Below are positions 7,219 through 14,715 of a stretch of 16,068 nucleotides of DNA, one piece after another. This DNA is from Prevotellaceae bacterium UBA1746 (GTDB taxonomy: Bacteria; Bacteroidota; Bacteroidia; Bacteroidales; Bacteroidaceae), in the NCBI GenBank assembly GCA_002314875.1, contig DCHS01000035.1, forward strand, positions 96,079-112,146, read 5' to 3'. The notes beneath the pieces were generated by a model, which was not told the DNA's origin, made no database searches, and saw only the letters and a list, made by a program, of their open reading frames with translations. Made by a program: the position numbers and the translations under genes. Each line of letters starts with the position of its first letter. The stretch's first letter is position 1.

Positions 7219-7267
7219 GGGTTTATAAAGGGTTTATAAAATTTATAGGGTTTATAAGGTTTAAACC
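7219..7267. repeat. Tandem GGGTTTATAA repeat behind glnA
   Basis: Copies of GGGTTTATAA begin at 7219, 7230 and 7248, with a partial TTTATA between the second and third. The array ends in a 10-bp palindrome GGTTTAAACC (7258-7267) beside the glnA stop. On the minus strand the unit reads TTATAAACCC, the same motif as the 9-bp tandem repeat in the dnaX leader. Confidence 0.7.
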
Positions 7268-7268
7268 T

Positions 7269-9458
7269 TTAGCGGATCCAAAGGAGTTCGCGGTACTTGG
7301 GAAGTGTCCACATACCGTCTTCAACGATGAGTTCGAGTTTGTCAATGTGATAACGGATGCTATCGAGGAAGGGAGCAACCTCATCGTGATAAGCTATTGC
7401 GAGTGCACGCTCCTCAGTAATCTGGTTCACACGACGGCGGGTATCTACCATCTCGTTAACAGCATTTACAATGAAAGTTGTATGCTCGTTGATGCGACGG
7501 ATAAGATCGATGTTATAAGCACAGAGTTCCTTAGCCTCATCACCGGGGAAGGTATTCTGGATCTTCTGAACATTGTCAACGAGAACGGTCTGATAACGGG
7601 TTGCAACGGGGATGATATGATTCATCACAATGTCACCGAGAACACGGCTCTCAATCTGGATCTTCTTGTGGTAGGTTTCCCACTTGATTTCGTTACGAGC
7701 TTCAAGTTCAGCACGGGTCATCACACCGAGGCTTTCGAACATCTTCACGCTGCTGTCATCAAGATAACGGTCGAAGATAACGGGACAGCTGGTCTCGCAA
7801 TCCAAACCGCGGCGTGCAGCCTCTTCCTTCCATTCGTCGCTGTAACCATTGCCATCGAAATGGATGGGCTTGCAGGTCTTGATATCTTCACGAAGAATGG
7901 TGAGGATGGCGGTAATCTTCTCTGTACCCTTAGCCATCAAAGCGTCAACACGTTCACGGAAACTTACAAGAGCCTCAGCAACGGCACTGTTGAGGGCAAT
8001 CATTGCACTTGCACAGTTTGCAACAGAACCTACGGCACGGAACTCGAAACGGTTACCGGTGAAAGCGAAGGGAGAGGTACGGTTACGGTCGGTGTTATCG
8101 ATCATCAACTCAGGAATCTGAGGAATATCGAGCTGGAGACCGTGCTTACCTTCGAGACTGATGAGTTCATCGGTGGTGGAGTGTTCTACCTTATCGAGGA
8201 ATTCGCTGATCTGCTTGCCAAGGAATGAGCTGACGATAGCAGGAGGAGCCTCGTTGGCACCTAAGCGATGAGCATTGGTAGCGCTCATGATGGAAGCCTT
8301 GAGAAGACCGTTGTGACGATGCACACCCATAAGGGTTTCTACAACGAAGGTGAGGAAACGAAGGTTGTCTTCGGGAGTCTTACCAGGAGCATGGAGGATG
8401 ACACCGGTATCGGTGGTCAAAGACCAGTTGTTGTGCTTACCACTACCATTGATGCCAGCAAAAGGCTTTTCGTGGAGGAGGCAACGGAAACCGTGCTTAC
8501 GAGCCACCTTACGCATAAGACTCATAACGAGCATGTTGTGGTCAACAGCAAGATTACATTCCTCAAAGATAGGAGCCAACTCAAACTGGTTGGGAGCAAC
8601 CTCGTTGTGACGGGTCTTGCAGGGAATACCAAGTTCGAGGGCCTGGATTTCGAGGTCACGCATGAATTCTGCAACACGCTCGGGAATGGCACCGAAATAG
8701 TGGTCATCCATCTGCTGGTTCTTGGAGGACTCGTGGCCCATCAAGGTACGACCAGTGAGGAGAAGGTCGGGACGAGCAGCATAGAGGCCTTCGTCAACGA
8801 GGAAGTATTCCTGTTCCCAACCGAGGTTGGCAGTGACCTTCGTTACGTTGGGATCGAACAACTGGCAGACTGCAGTACCAGCCTTGTCAACAGCTGCGAG
8901 GGCCTTCTTCAAAGGAGCCTTGTAGTCAAGGGCTTCACCGGTATAACTGATGAAGACGGTAGGAATCATCAAGGTATCACCAATGATGAAAACAGGACTT
9001 GCAGGATCCCAAGCAGAATAACCACGAGCCTCAAAGGTTGAACGGATACCGCCAGAGGGGAAACTGGATGCATCAGGTTCTTGCTGGACGAGGAGTTTAC
9101 CGCTAAATTCTTCTACCATACCGCCTTTCCAATCGTGCTCAACGAAGGCATCGTGCTTTTCAGCAGTTCCTTCGGTCAAAGGCTGGAACCAGTGGGTACA
9201 ATGGGTAACACCCATTTCCATAGCCCACTTCTTCATACCCTGAGCAATCTCATCAGCGGTCTGCATGTCAAGAGGAGCACCTTGGTCGAGTACTTCACGG
9301 TATTTGCGGTATGTCTTTGCAGGAAGATACTTGAACATCTTCTCTTGGTTGAAAACATACTTGCCGTAAAAATCACTCGGACGCTCAGCGGGAGCCTCCA
9401 CATGCACAGGATGCTTCTTAAAAGCTTCCTCGACAACATTGAATCGTAATGAACCCAT
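7269..9458 (-). CDS. glnA: Glutamine synthetase, type III
   Basis: This ATP-dependent enzyme joins ammonia to glutamate to make glutamine. The 729-residue length equals that typical of the type III family first described in Bacteroides (also named glnN), much longer than type I (about 470). Recognisable segments are SFPSGGIRSTFEARGY near residue 132, GHESSKNQQMDDHYFG, NEVAPNQFELAPIFEE, the ATP/glutamate-binding stretch FAGINGSGKHNNWSL and NRTSPFAFTGNRFEFRAVGS. The C-terminal ~170 residues are the helical extension of this class. ATG 9458-9456 gives MGSLRFNVVEEAFKKHP, the usual family start. No promoter box was found in the 101 bp separating it from dapL upstream on the same strand, so read-through from dapF-dapL is possible. 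The adenylylation tail of type I enzymes is not recognised. Confidence 0.96.
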   Translation of the reverse strand: MGSLRFNVVEEAFKKHPVHVEAPAERPSDFYGKYVFNQEKMFKYLPAKTYRKYREVLDQGAPLDMQTADEIAQGMKKWAMEMGVTHCTHWFQPLTEGTAEKHDAFVEHDWKGGMVEEFSGKLLVQQEPDASSFPSGGIRSTFEARGYSAWDPASPVFIIGDTLMIPTVFISYTGEALDYKAPLKKALAAVDKAGTAVCQLFDPNVTKVTANLGWEQEYFLVDEGLYAARPDLLLTGRTLMGHESSKNQQMDDHYFGAIPERVAEFMRDLEIQALELGIPCKTRHNEVAPNQFELAPIFEECNLAVDHNMLVMSLMRKVARKHGFRCLLHEKPFAGINGSGKHNNWSLTTDTGVILHAPGKTPEDNLRFLTFVVETLMGVHRHNGLLKASIMSATNAHRLGANEAPPAIVSSFLGKQISEFLDKVEHSTTDELISLEGKHGLQLDIPQIPELMIDNTDRNRTSPFAFTGNRFEFRAVGSVANCASAMIALNSAVAEALVSFRERVDALMAKGTEKITAILTILREDIKTCKPIHFDGNGYSDEWKEEAARRGLDCETSCPVIFDRYLDDSSVKMFESLGVMTRAELEARNEIKWETYHKKIQIESRVLGDIVMNHIIPVATRYQTVLVDNVQKIQNTFPGDEAKELCAYNIDLIRRINEHTTFIVNAVNEMVDTRRRVNQITEERALAIAYHDEVAPFLDSIRYHIDKLELIVEDGMWTLPKYRELLWIR

Positions 9459-9474
9459 AATAGTAATTAGTTAT

Positions 9475-9557
9475 GTTAAGTTATAAGTTTTAAGTTAAAA
9501 GAGAAAAGTGAAAAGAAAAAGTAACTTTTTAACTTCAAACTTTTCACTTTTAACTTG
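9475..9557. repeat. AT-rich gap between dapL and glnA with nested inverted repeats
   Basis: The gap consists of variants of AAGTTAAAAG. AAAAGTGAAAAG (9504-9515) pairs perfectly with CTTTTCACTTTT (9540-9551). In the loop, AAAAAGT and ACTTTTT (9516-9530) form a second perfect inverted repeat around one base. It could be a weak terminator or attenuator ahead of glnA. The TTTTAACTT phrase recurs before aroC. Confidence 0.5.
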
Positions 9558-9559
9558 AA

Positions 9560-10807
9560 TTAGTCTTTTAACATCCACTTCTTGAGACGATCCATAGCCT
9601 CAACGCAGTTTTCGCGCGTACCGAAAGCGGTGAGACGGATGTAACCTTCGCCAGCAGGACCAAAGCCTACACCGGGAGTAGAAACTACATGGATTTCGTC
9701 AAGAAGCTGCTGGAAGAATTCCCATGAACCTACGCCAGCGGGAGTCTTCAACCAGATATAGGGAGCATCGGTACCACCGTAAACCGTAATGCCACACTCC
9801 TGAAGAGCCTCACGCATGATGCGAGCATTGGTCATATAGTAATCGATGGTCTCGCGAACCTGCTTCTTGCCTTCGGGAGTATAGATGGCAGCAGCAGCAC
9901 GCTGAACGATGTAGGGAGTACCGTTGAACTTGGTACACTGACGACGGTTCCAAACAGAGTTGAGGGTTACCTCTTCACCATTGGAAGCCTTGATGGTCAG
10001 TTCGAGAGGAACGATGGTATAACCACAACGGAGACCGGTGAAACCTGCGGTCTTTGAGAAGCTGTGGAACTCAACGGCGCACTTCTTTGCACCAGGAATT
10101 TCGTAGATGCTGTGGGGGATGTCTTCTGTCTGGATGTATGCCTCGTAAGCAGCATCATAGAGAATGATGGAACCGTTTTCGAGAGCGTACTTCACCCACT
10201 TTTCGAGTTCTGCACGGCTCAAAGTGGTACCCGTGGGATTGTTGGGGTAGCAGAGGTAGATAAGGTCGGGAGCATCAGCACCCTTTGCCTCGGGAAGTGC
10301 AGGGGTGAAGTTGTTTTCTGCATTGCATGCGCTGTAAGTCACGCGGTCCCAGCGACCTTCTGCAAATTCTCCGGCACGACCAGCCATTACATTGGAGTCG
10401 ATGTAAACGGGATAGATGGGGTCGGTAACGAAGATGGTATTGTCGCGGCCAAGGATGTCGGTGAAGTTACCGGTATCACTCTTTGCACCGTCGTTGATAA
10501 AGACTTCATCGGGAACGAGATCGATGCCACGGGGAGCAAAATCGTTTTCGATGATGGCCTTCTGGAGGAAATCATAGCCGTGTTCGGGACCATAACCACG
10601 GAAAGTCTCAGCAACAGCCTGCTCGTCAACAGCCTTGTGAAGGGCTTCGATAACAGCAGGAGCGAGGGGCTGGGTAACATCACCGATACCAAGACGGATG
10701 ATGTTGGCTTCAGGATGTGCTTCCTTGAAAGCGGCAACTCTATGAGCGATGTCCACGAAGAGGTAGTTCTTCTGGAGCTTGAGGAAATTTTCGTTAAGCG
10801 TTGGCAT
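9560..10807 (-). CDS. dapL: LL-diaminopimelate aminotransferase
   Basis: DapL converts tetrahydrodipicolinate directly to LL-2,6-diaminopimelate with glutamate as amino donor, bypassing the acylated DapD/C/E intermediates. It is a PLP fold-type I aminotransferase of 415 residues, near the usual ~410. Visible landmarks are IRLGIGDVTQPLAP, FRGYGPEHGYDFLQ, FINDGAKSDTGN, YPNNPTGTTL and the PLP-lysine motif SFSKTAGFTGLRCGY with Lys252. The start MPTLNENFLKLQKNYLF agrees with the family. The next gene upstream on the same strand is dapF, whose product acts on DapL's product; glnA lies downstream. The 123-bp gap to dapF contains a hairpin with a U-run, so co-transcription may be partial. Confidence 0.96.
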   Translation of the reverse strand: MPTLNENFLKLQKNYLFVDIAHRVAAFKEAHPEANIIRLGIGDVTQPLAPAVIEALHKAVDEQAVAETFRGYGPEHGYDFLQKAIIENDFAPRGIDLVPDEVFINDGAKSDTGNFTDILGRDNTIFVTDPIYPVYIDSNVMAGRAGEFAEGRWDRVTYSACNAENNFTPALPEAKGADAPDLIYLCYPNNPTGTTLSRAELEKWVKYALENGSIILYDAAYEAYIQTEDIPHSIYEIPGAKKCAVEFHSFSKTAGFTGLRCGYTIVPLELTIKASNGEEVTLNSVWNRRQCTKFNGTPYIVQRAAAAIYTPEGKKQVRETIDYYMTNARIMREALQECGITVYGGTDAPYIWLKTPAGVGSWEFFQQLLDEIHVVSTPGVGFGPAGEGYIRLTAFGTRENCVEAMDRLKKWMLKD

Positions 10808-10823
10808 AGTTGGTTAGTAGTTA

Positions 10824-10859
10824 TTTGAATTTTGAATTATGAATTTTGAATTAAGAATC
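10824..10859. repeat. Inverted copy of the AATTC AT-rich phrase before dapL
   Basis: Units of TTTGAATT and ATGAATT are repeated in tandem about 16 bp upstream of the dapL start. Read on the minus strand this is the same phrase as before the purF-like gene and pyrG, so orientation is conserved relative to the downstream gene. Confidence 0.5.
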
Positions 10860-10890
10860 ATACTGACGGAGAGGCCCATACATGTAAACT

Positions 10891-10923
10891 TAAAAGGAGC
10901 TAGCCTGTAAAGGGTTCGCTCCT
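10891..10923 (-). terminator. Hairpin with short U-run after dapF
   Basis: On the minus strand AGGAGC and GCTCCT (10918-10923 with 10895-10900) close a stem, with further pairing of AACC and GGCT inside (one G-U). TTTTA follows directly. It lies 7 nt past the dapF stop and could terminate or attenuate transcription between dapF and dapL. Confidence 0.55.
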
Positions 10924-10930
10924 ATGGGAT

Positions 10931-11788
10931 TTAGTCTTCGTAAGTGATGGTGCCTTCAAAAGCGATGACAGCGGGACCTGTCATCATTACATGGCCAGTG
11001 GTTTCTTCCCACTCAATGCTGAGATCACCACCATCCATAGCTATGACGCTGCTGCGGCCACTGCGACCAGTGAGAGCTGCTGCGACTGCAGTTGCACAAG
11101 CACCGGTACCGCAAGCCATGGTGATGCCACTGCCACGTTCCCATACGCGCATACGGATGCTGCCATCGGGACGAACGGTAGCAAATTCAATGTTGCAGCG
11201 CTCGGGGAAAGCGGGTGAGAATTCAAGGGTCGGGCCAATGCCGGCTACATCAAAGGTTTCTGCATCGTCAACAAAAATGACGAAGTGGGGGTTACCCATG
11301 GATACAAATGTACCCACGTATTCTTCACCCTTTGTGCTCTTAACGACACCCTCGCGGAGACTGCCGTCTTCGGTAGCGCACTGCTTCTTAACAGCAAGCA
11401 TAGGAGCGTCCATATCAACGGTAACGCTTTCTACGGTCGTCTTATCATCAGAGAGATGAAGCTGGAGAACCTTGATACCACTGAGGGTACGAAGGGGAAT
11501 TTCTGTTTCTTTGGTGAGGCCCTTTTCATAAAGATATTTGGCCACACAGCGGGTACCATTACCGCACATCATAGCTTCGGAACCATCGTTGTTGAAAATA
11601 CGCATGGTAAATTCACCGGCTTCGTTCTTGCCGATGAGAATCAAGCCGTCGCCGCCAATGCCCTTGTTTACATCACTCCAAACGAGGGAAAGATGTTCAG
11701 GATTGCTGATGGGGAAACGGGTGGTATCAACATAGATATAGTTGTTGCCACAACCGTGCATCTTGGTAAATTCAATGGTCTTCTGCAT
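10931..11788 (-). CDS. dapF: Diaminopimelate epimerase
   Basis: DapF interconverts LL- and meso-diaminopimelate by a two-base mechanism without cofactor, supplying peptidoglycan cross-links and lysine. The 285-residue protein shows both catalytic cysteines in context: Cys75 in MMCGNGTRC and Cys226 in MACGTGACA. Other family segments are KMHGCGNNYIYVD, FNNDGSEA, MGNPHFVIFVD and RVWERGSG. Length matches the family (about 275-285). Translation starts at ATG 11788-11786. A leader of about 110 nt runs from a promoter at 11904-11935. It is the first gene of the minus-strand dapF-dapL-glnA block and is divergent from dnaX. Confidence 0.96.
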   Translation of the reverse strand: MQKTIEFTKMHGCGNNYIYVDTTRFPISNPEHLSLVWSDVNKGIGGDGLILIGKNEAGEFTMRIFNNDGSEAMMCGNGTRCVAKYLYEKGLTKETEIPLRTLSGIKVLQLHLSDDKTTVESVTVDMDAPMLAVKKQCATEDGSLREGVVKSTKGEEYVGTFVSMGNPHFVIFVDDAETFDVAGIGPTLEFSPAFPERCNIEFATVRPDGSIRMRVWERGSGITMACGTGACATAVAAALTGRSGRSSVIAMDGGDLSIEWEETTGHVMMTGPAVIAFEGTITYED

Positions 11789-11834
11789 AATGTTTTCTTT
11801 TCTATTTTGGTTGGTTAGTGAGGAGGAAAAGTTG

Positions 11835-11853
11835 CTCTTTTTTATATAAAGAG
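11835..11853 (-). promoter_or_regulatory. Hairpin in the dapF leader
   Basis: CTCTTT (11835-11840) and AAAGAG (11848-11853) form a perfect 6-bp stem around 7 nt, about 50 nt before the dapF start on the minus strand. It has modest stability and no known role. Confidence 0.3.
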
Positions 11854-11903
11854 TAGCCTTGAGATAAAGACTGTCTAGTTTACACTTGTCTTATTTCTGC
11901 ATG

Positions 11904-11935
11904 CAAAATTAGACTTTTTCTTTCATTCTTCCAAG
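11904..11935 (-). promoter_or_regulatory. Candidate promoter of dapF
   Basis: Read on the minus strand: CTTG (three of four bases of TTTG), 20 bp, then TAATTTTG, a full TAnnTTTG match. Transcription would start near 11898 and give a leader of about 110 nt. Confidence 0.6.
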
Positions 11936-12060
11936 AAAATTGCAAAAAAAGCGCCATTTTGTAAGTTGCTTTTATTTTTGCACTATCATTCTGTAAACTT
12001 TTCTTAACAAAATGCTATCATTTGTCTATTTTTTTGCCCCCAAAAATTATCGCACCCAAA

Positions 12061-12092
12061 TTTGGATGTCTCAAAAATAATCCTTAACTTTG
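12061..12092 (+). promoter_or_regulatory. Promoter of dnaX
   Basis: TTTG (12061-12064), 20 bp, TAACTTTG (12085-12092) matches both boxes of the Bacteroidota promoter. The predicted start is near 12098. An upstream in-frame ATG at 12062 would lie inside this promoter, so it cannot start translation from this transcript. Confidence 0.75.
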
Positions 12093-12097
12093 CGGCC

Positions 12098-12250
12098 AAT
12101 TATGTCGCAAAGCGACGGTTTACTGCAACTTTGTTGCTGGTTAAAGAGGTTTATAAAGCTGCGCAGGTTTATAAAAGTTTATACGCTACGCTTGGCTTAT
12201 ATAAACCCCATAAACCTGGTAAACCTGATAAACCTGATAAACCCCAAACT
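12098..12250 (+). promoter_or_regulatory. dnaX leader with hairpins and complementary repeat arms
   Basis: The leader opens with two compact perfect hairpins, GTCGC-AAA-GCGAC (12104-12116) and GCAAC-TTT-GTTGC (12125-12137). Next come GGTTTATA (12148-12155) and CAGGTTTAT (12164-12172), which are exact complements of TATAAACC (12200-12207) and of the ATAAACCTG repeats at 12210 and 12228. The repeats can therefore pair with the upstream arms in several registers. No function is known. Confidence 0.45.
12201..12245 (+). repeat. Five tandem 9-bp repeats before dnaX
   Basis: The units in order are ATAAACCCC, ATAAACCTG, GTAAACCTG, ATAAACCTG and ATAAACCCC, ending 5 bp before the dnaX ATG. The motif recurs inverted at 7219-7267. 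Because 9 is a multiple of three, reading frames stay open through it, which produces a false KP-rich extension of DnaX. Confidence 0.85.
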
Positions 12251-14074
12251 ATGTCAGAATATATCGTTTCTGCCCGCAAATACCGCCCGGCGACCTTTGA
12301 TACGGTCGTTGGACAGGGCGCGCTGACCACGACGCTGAAGAATGCCATCACCACTGGCAAACTGGCACATGCCTACCTCTTCTGCGGTCCACGTGGTGTC
12401 GGCAAGACTACTTGTGCCCGCATCTTTGCAAAGACCATTAACTGCCTCAACCCGAAGGCAAATGGTGACGCTTGTGACGAGTGCGAAAGCTGTCAGGCTT
12501 TCAACGAGCAGCGTTCGTACAATATCCATGAACTCGACGCCGCTTCCAACAACTCTGTGGACGATATCCGCGACCTCATCGAACAGGTACAGGTTCCGCC
12601 CCAGATTGGTAAGTACAAGGTCTTCATCATCGATGAGGTCCACATGCTCTCTCAGGCCGCATTCAATGCATTTCTCAAGACCCTTGAGGAACCGCCTTCA
12701 CATGCCATCTTTATTCTGGCAACCACCGAGAAGCACAAGATTCTGCCTACGATTCTTTCCCGTTGTCAGATTTACGACTTCAACCGCATGGAGGTGGCAG
12801 ACATCGTCAACCATCTGAAAAAGGTAGCCGCCAACGAAGGTTACACCTTTGAAGAAGAAGCCCTTAGCGTTATTGCCCGCAAGGCAGACGGTGGTATGCG
12901 TGATGCGCTCAGTATCTTTGACCAGGTAGCTTCATTCACCCAGGGCAACATCACCTATCAGCAGGTCATCGAGAACCTCAACGTTCTGGACTACGACTAC
13001 TATTTTGACATTACAGACAGTCTCTTGAAATGCGATGTTCCCAAGGTAATCGTGACCCTCAACGAAATTCTTTCAAAGGGTTTTGAAGCCAATCATTTCA
13101 TCGGAGGTCTTGCCAGCCATTTCCGCGATCTTCTCGTCAGCCGTGACGCTCAGACTCTTCCGCTCCTCGAAGTGGCAGATTCCGTTCGCCAGCGCTATCA
13201 AGAACAGGCTCAACGCTGCCAGGTGAAGTTCCTCTACTCGGCACTTCGCCTCTGTAACAATTGTGACATCAATTACCGCACCGCCCGCAACAAGCGTCTC
13301 TTGGTGGAAATTACCCTCATCGAGGTAGCCCAACTGACGCAGGAGGAGGATGCGGTCTCAGGAGGGCGTCGCCCTAGCAAGCGTCTTCTCCCCATCTTTG
13401 CACCCGCTCCAGCCCAGGCTGCTGTAGCGACGCGTGCCTCTCAGCCTGCAACGACTATCCGCACGGCTCCCACAGCAACTCCGACTCCTACAGCTGCTTT
13501 GACAGCTGTTCATGTTACTCCCATAAATCCTCCTGCAGCGAAGACGACGCAACAACCCATTCGTCGCTCGGGTTCTACTCCTTCGCCCATCAACCGTTTA
13601 CAAACAATGTCTATTGGAAAGGCTTCAACGCCAGCATCAACTTCCGAAAAGACAGATGTTTCCAAAACAGAAACAACTCAAACGGCTGTTGCTCAGGAAA
13701 AAGTGGAAACAAACCAGTTCACCGTCGACGAACTCCGCTATTTCTGGTTGATGTTCGCTAACCAGTTGCCTCATGAAAAAATCGCAGAGGCCGGACGACT
13801 CCAAGCCATCCAGCCTATTCTTAAAGAGAACTTTATCGTCGAGGCTTCTGTTGAGAACGAACTGGCAGCCAAGCATCTCGGACTGATCCTTGACCAGTTA
13901 ACAACATTCCTCCGTGCAGAACTCCACAACAGCCTGATTACGGTAAAATTCCCCATTGACCAGACCGTAATAACCCGCTACGCGCTCTCACCCAGAGAAG
14001 CCTTAATCAAAATGGCAGAGAAGAACCCTGTCTTCGCTCAGATGGTCAAGACTCTTAATCTTCATCTCGCATAA
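12251..14074 (+). CDS. dnaX: DNA polymerase III subunit gamma/tau (clamp loader ATPase)
   Basis: DnaX is the motor subunit of the clamp loader, which opens and loads the beta sliding clamp at replication forks. From ATG 12251 the protein has 607 residues, beginning MSEYIVSARKYRPATFDTVVGQ. Walker A GPRGVGKTT lies at residues 46-54. The zinc module follows as a cysteine in NCLNP and the set CDECESC. Walker B is FIIDEVHML and the sensor region TILSRCQIYDFNRM. After about residue 375 comes a Pro/Thr/Ala-rich linker of roughly 100 residues, then a C-terminal tau-type domain. The frame is open further upstream to 12062, but that part overlaps the promoter and encodes repeat-derived KP units, so I reject it. 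No A-AAA-AAG slippery site for a gamma form was seen. slyD follows 11 bp later. Confidence 0.95.
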   Translation: MSEYIVSARKYRPATFDTVVGQGALTTTLKNAITTGKLAHAYLFCGPRGVGKTTCARIFAKTINCLNPKANGDACDECESCQAFNEQRSYNIHELDAASNNSVDDIRDLIEQVQVPPQIGKYKVFIIDEVHMLSQAAFNAFLKTLEEPPSHAIFILATTEKHKILPTILSRCQIYDFNRMEVADIVNHLKKVAANEGYTFEEEALSVIARKADGGMRDALSIFDQVASFTQGNITYQQVIENLNVLDYDYYFDITDSLLKCDVPKVIVTLNEILSKGFEANHFIGGLASHFRDLLVSRDAQTLPLLEVADSVRQRYQEQAQRCQVKFLYSALRLCNNCDINYRTARNKRLLVEITLIEVAQLTQEEDAVSGGRRPSKRLLPIFAPAPAQAAVATRASQPATTIRTAPTATPTPTAALTAVHVTPINPPAAKTTQQPIRRSGSTPSPINRLQTMSIGKASTPASTSEKTDVSKTETTQTAVAQEKVETNQFTVDELRYFWLMFANQLPHEKIAEAGRLQAIQPILKENFIVEASVENELAAKHLGLILDQLTTFLRAELHNSLITVKFPIDQTVITRYALSPREALIKMAEKNPVFAQMVKTLNLHLA

Positions 14075-14085
14075 CAACTGAAAGT

Positions 14086-14691
14086 ATGACTCACAAATAC
14101 ATCACGGTCTCTTACGACCTCTATGCTGACAACGAAAACGGCATCCACGAACTTATCGAACAGGCCCCCGAACAGTACCCTTTCCAGTTTATCACTAATC
14201 TGGGAATGGCGCTCGAAAGCTTTGAGGCTCAGATTGCTCCGCTGAATGAAGGTGACGAATTTGATTTCGTCATCGCTATGGATGACGCTTATGGTCCCTA
14301 CGATCCCGAGCGTGTCATCGAAGTTCCCAAGGAAGCATTCTGCATTGACGGAAAATTTGCTGCAGACCAGATTTATCCCGGAAATATCATTCCCCTCGTG
14401 AACGAGGAGGGCATGCGTTTCTATGGTCTCGTAAACGACGTTAAGGAAAAGTCAGTTGTCATCGATCTCAACGAAATCCACGCTGGCAAGGATCTTCATT
14501 ACAAAGGCCGCGTCGTTACCGCTCGCGAAGCAACAAACGCAGAACTTCAGGAGGCTTTCAACGCCCTCGCTGGAGGAGGCTGCGGAGGTTGTGGCGGTGG
14601 TTGTGAAGGCGGCTGCGGTGGTGGTTGCCACGAAGGCGGTTGCCACGAAGATGGTTGCGGCGGTGGTGGTTGCGGCCACTGCGGTCATTAA
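14086..14691 (+). CDS. slyD: FKBP-type peptidyl-prolyl cis-trans isomerase, SlyD-like, with Cys/His/Gly metal-binding tail
   Basis: SlyD proteins catalyse proline isomerisation, act as chaperones through an inserted flap domain, and in E. coli bind nickel for hydrogenase maturation. This 201-residue protein has the FKBP N-terminal strand (YITVSYDLYAD), GMALESFEAQI, EGDEFDFVIAMDDAYGPYDP at the FKBP/IF junction, and the flap domain around 80-125 (VPKEAF, GNIIPLVNEEGMRFYG). It returns to FKBP with VVIDLNEIHAGKDLHYKGRV. Residues 163-201 are almost only Gly, Cys and His, with nine Cys and four His, a probable Ni/Zn/Cu-binding tail like that of E. coli SlyD but richer in Cys than His. No signal peptide is seen, so it is cytosolic. 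The start ATG lies 11 bp after dnaX, so the two are likely co-transcribed. Metal choice cannot be read from the sequence. Confidence 0.92.
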   Translation: MTHKYITVSYDLYADNENGIHELIEQAPEQYPFQFITNLGMALESFEAQIAPLNEGDEFDFVIAMDDAYGPYDPERVIEVPKEAFCIDGKFAADQIYPGNIIPLVNEEGMRFYGLVNDVKEKSVVIDLNEIHAGKDLHYKGRVVTAREATNAELQEAFNALAGGGCGGCGGGCEGGCGGGCHEGGCHEDGCGGGGCGHCGH

Positions 14692-14715
14692 TTAAGTAGT
14701 ACCTTACTGCTTTAT

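Noticed and set aside
7347..9041. Plus-strand frames of 293 and 257 residues opposite glnA
   Set aside because: Shadows of the type III glutamine synthetase frame; composition is that of reverse-complement reading and no family is recognisable.
10064..10828. 254-residue plus-strand frame opposite dapL
   Set aside because: Antisense to a complete DapL with its PLP motif; no independent support.
11973..11980. TATTTTTG as another promoter upstream of dnaX
   Set aside because: It fits TAnnTTTG but has no TTTG at the right distance, and the promoter at 12061-12092 is far better.
12201..12245. 9-bp tandem repeats as a CRISPR array
   Set aside because: Units are contiguous with no spacers and far too short.
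12814..13785. Possible programmed frameshift in dnaX giving a gamma form
   Set aside because: The A-runs present (near 12818, 13697 and 13774) do not give the A-AAA-AAG heptamer in frame, and no stimulating stem was found.
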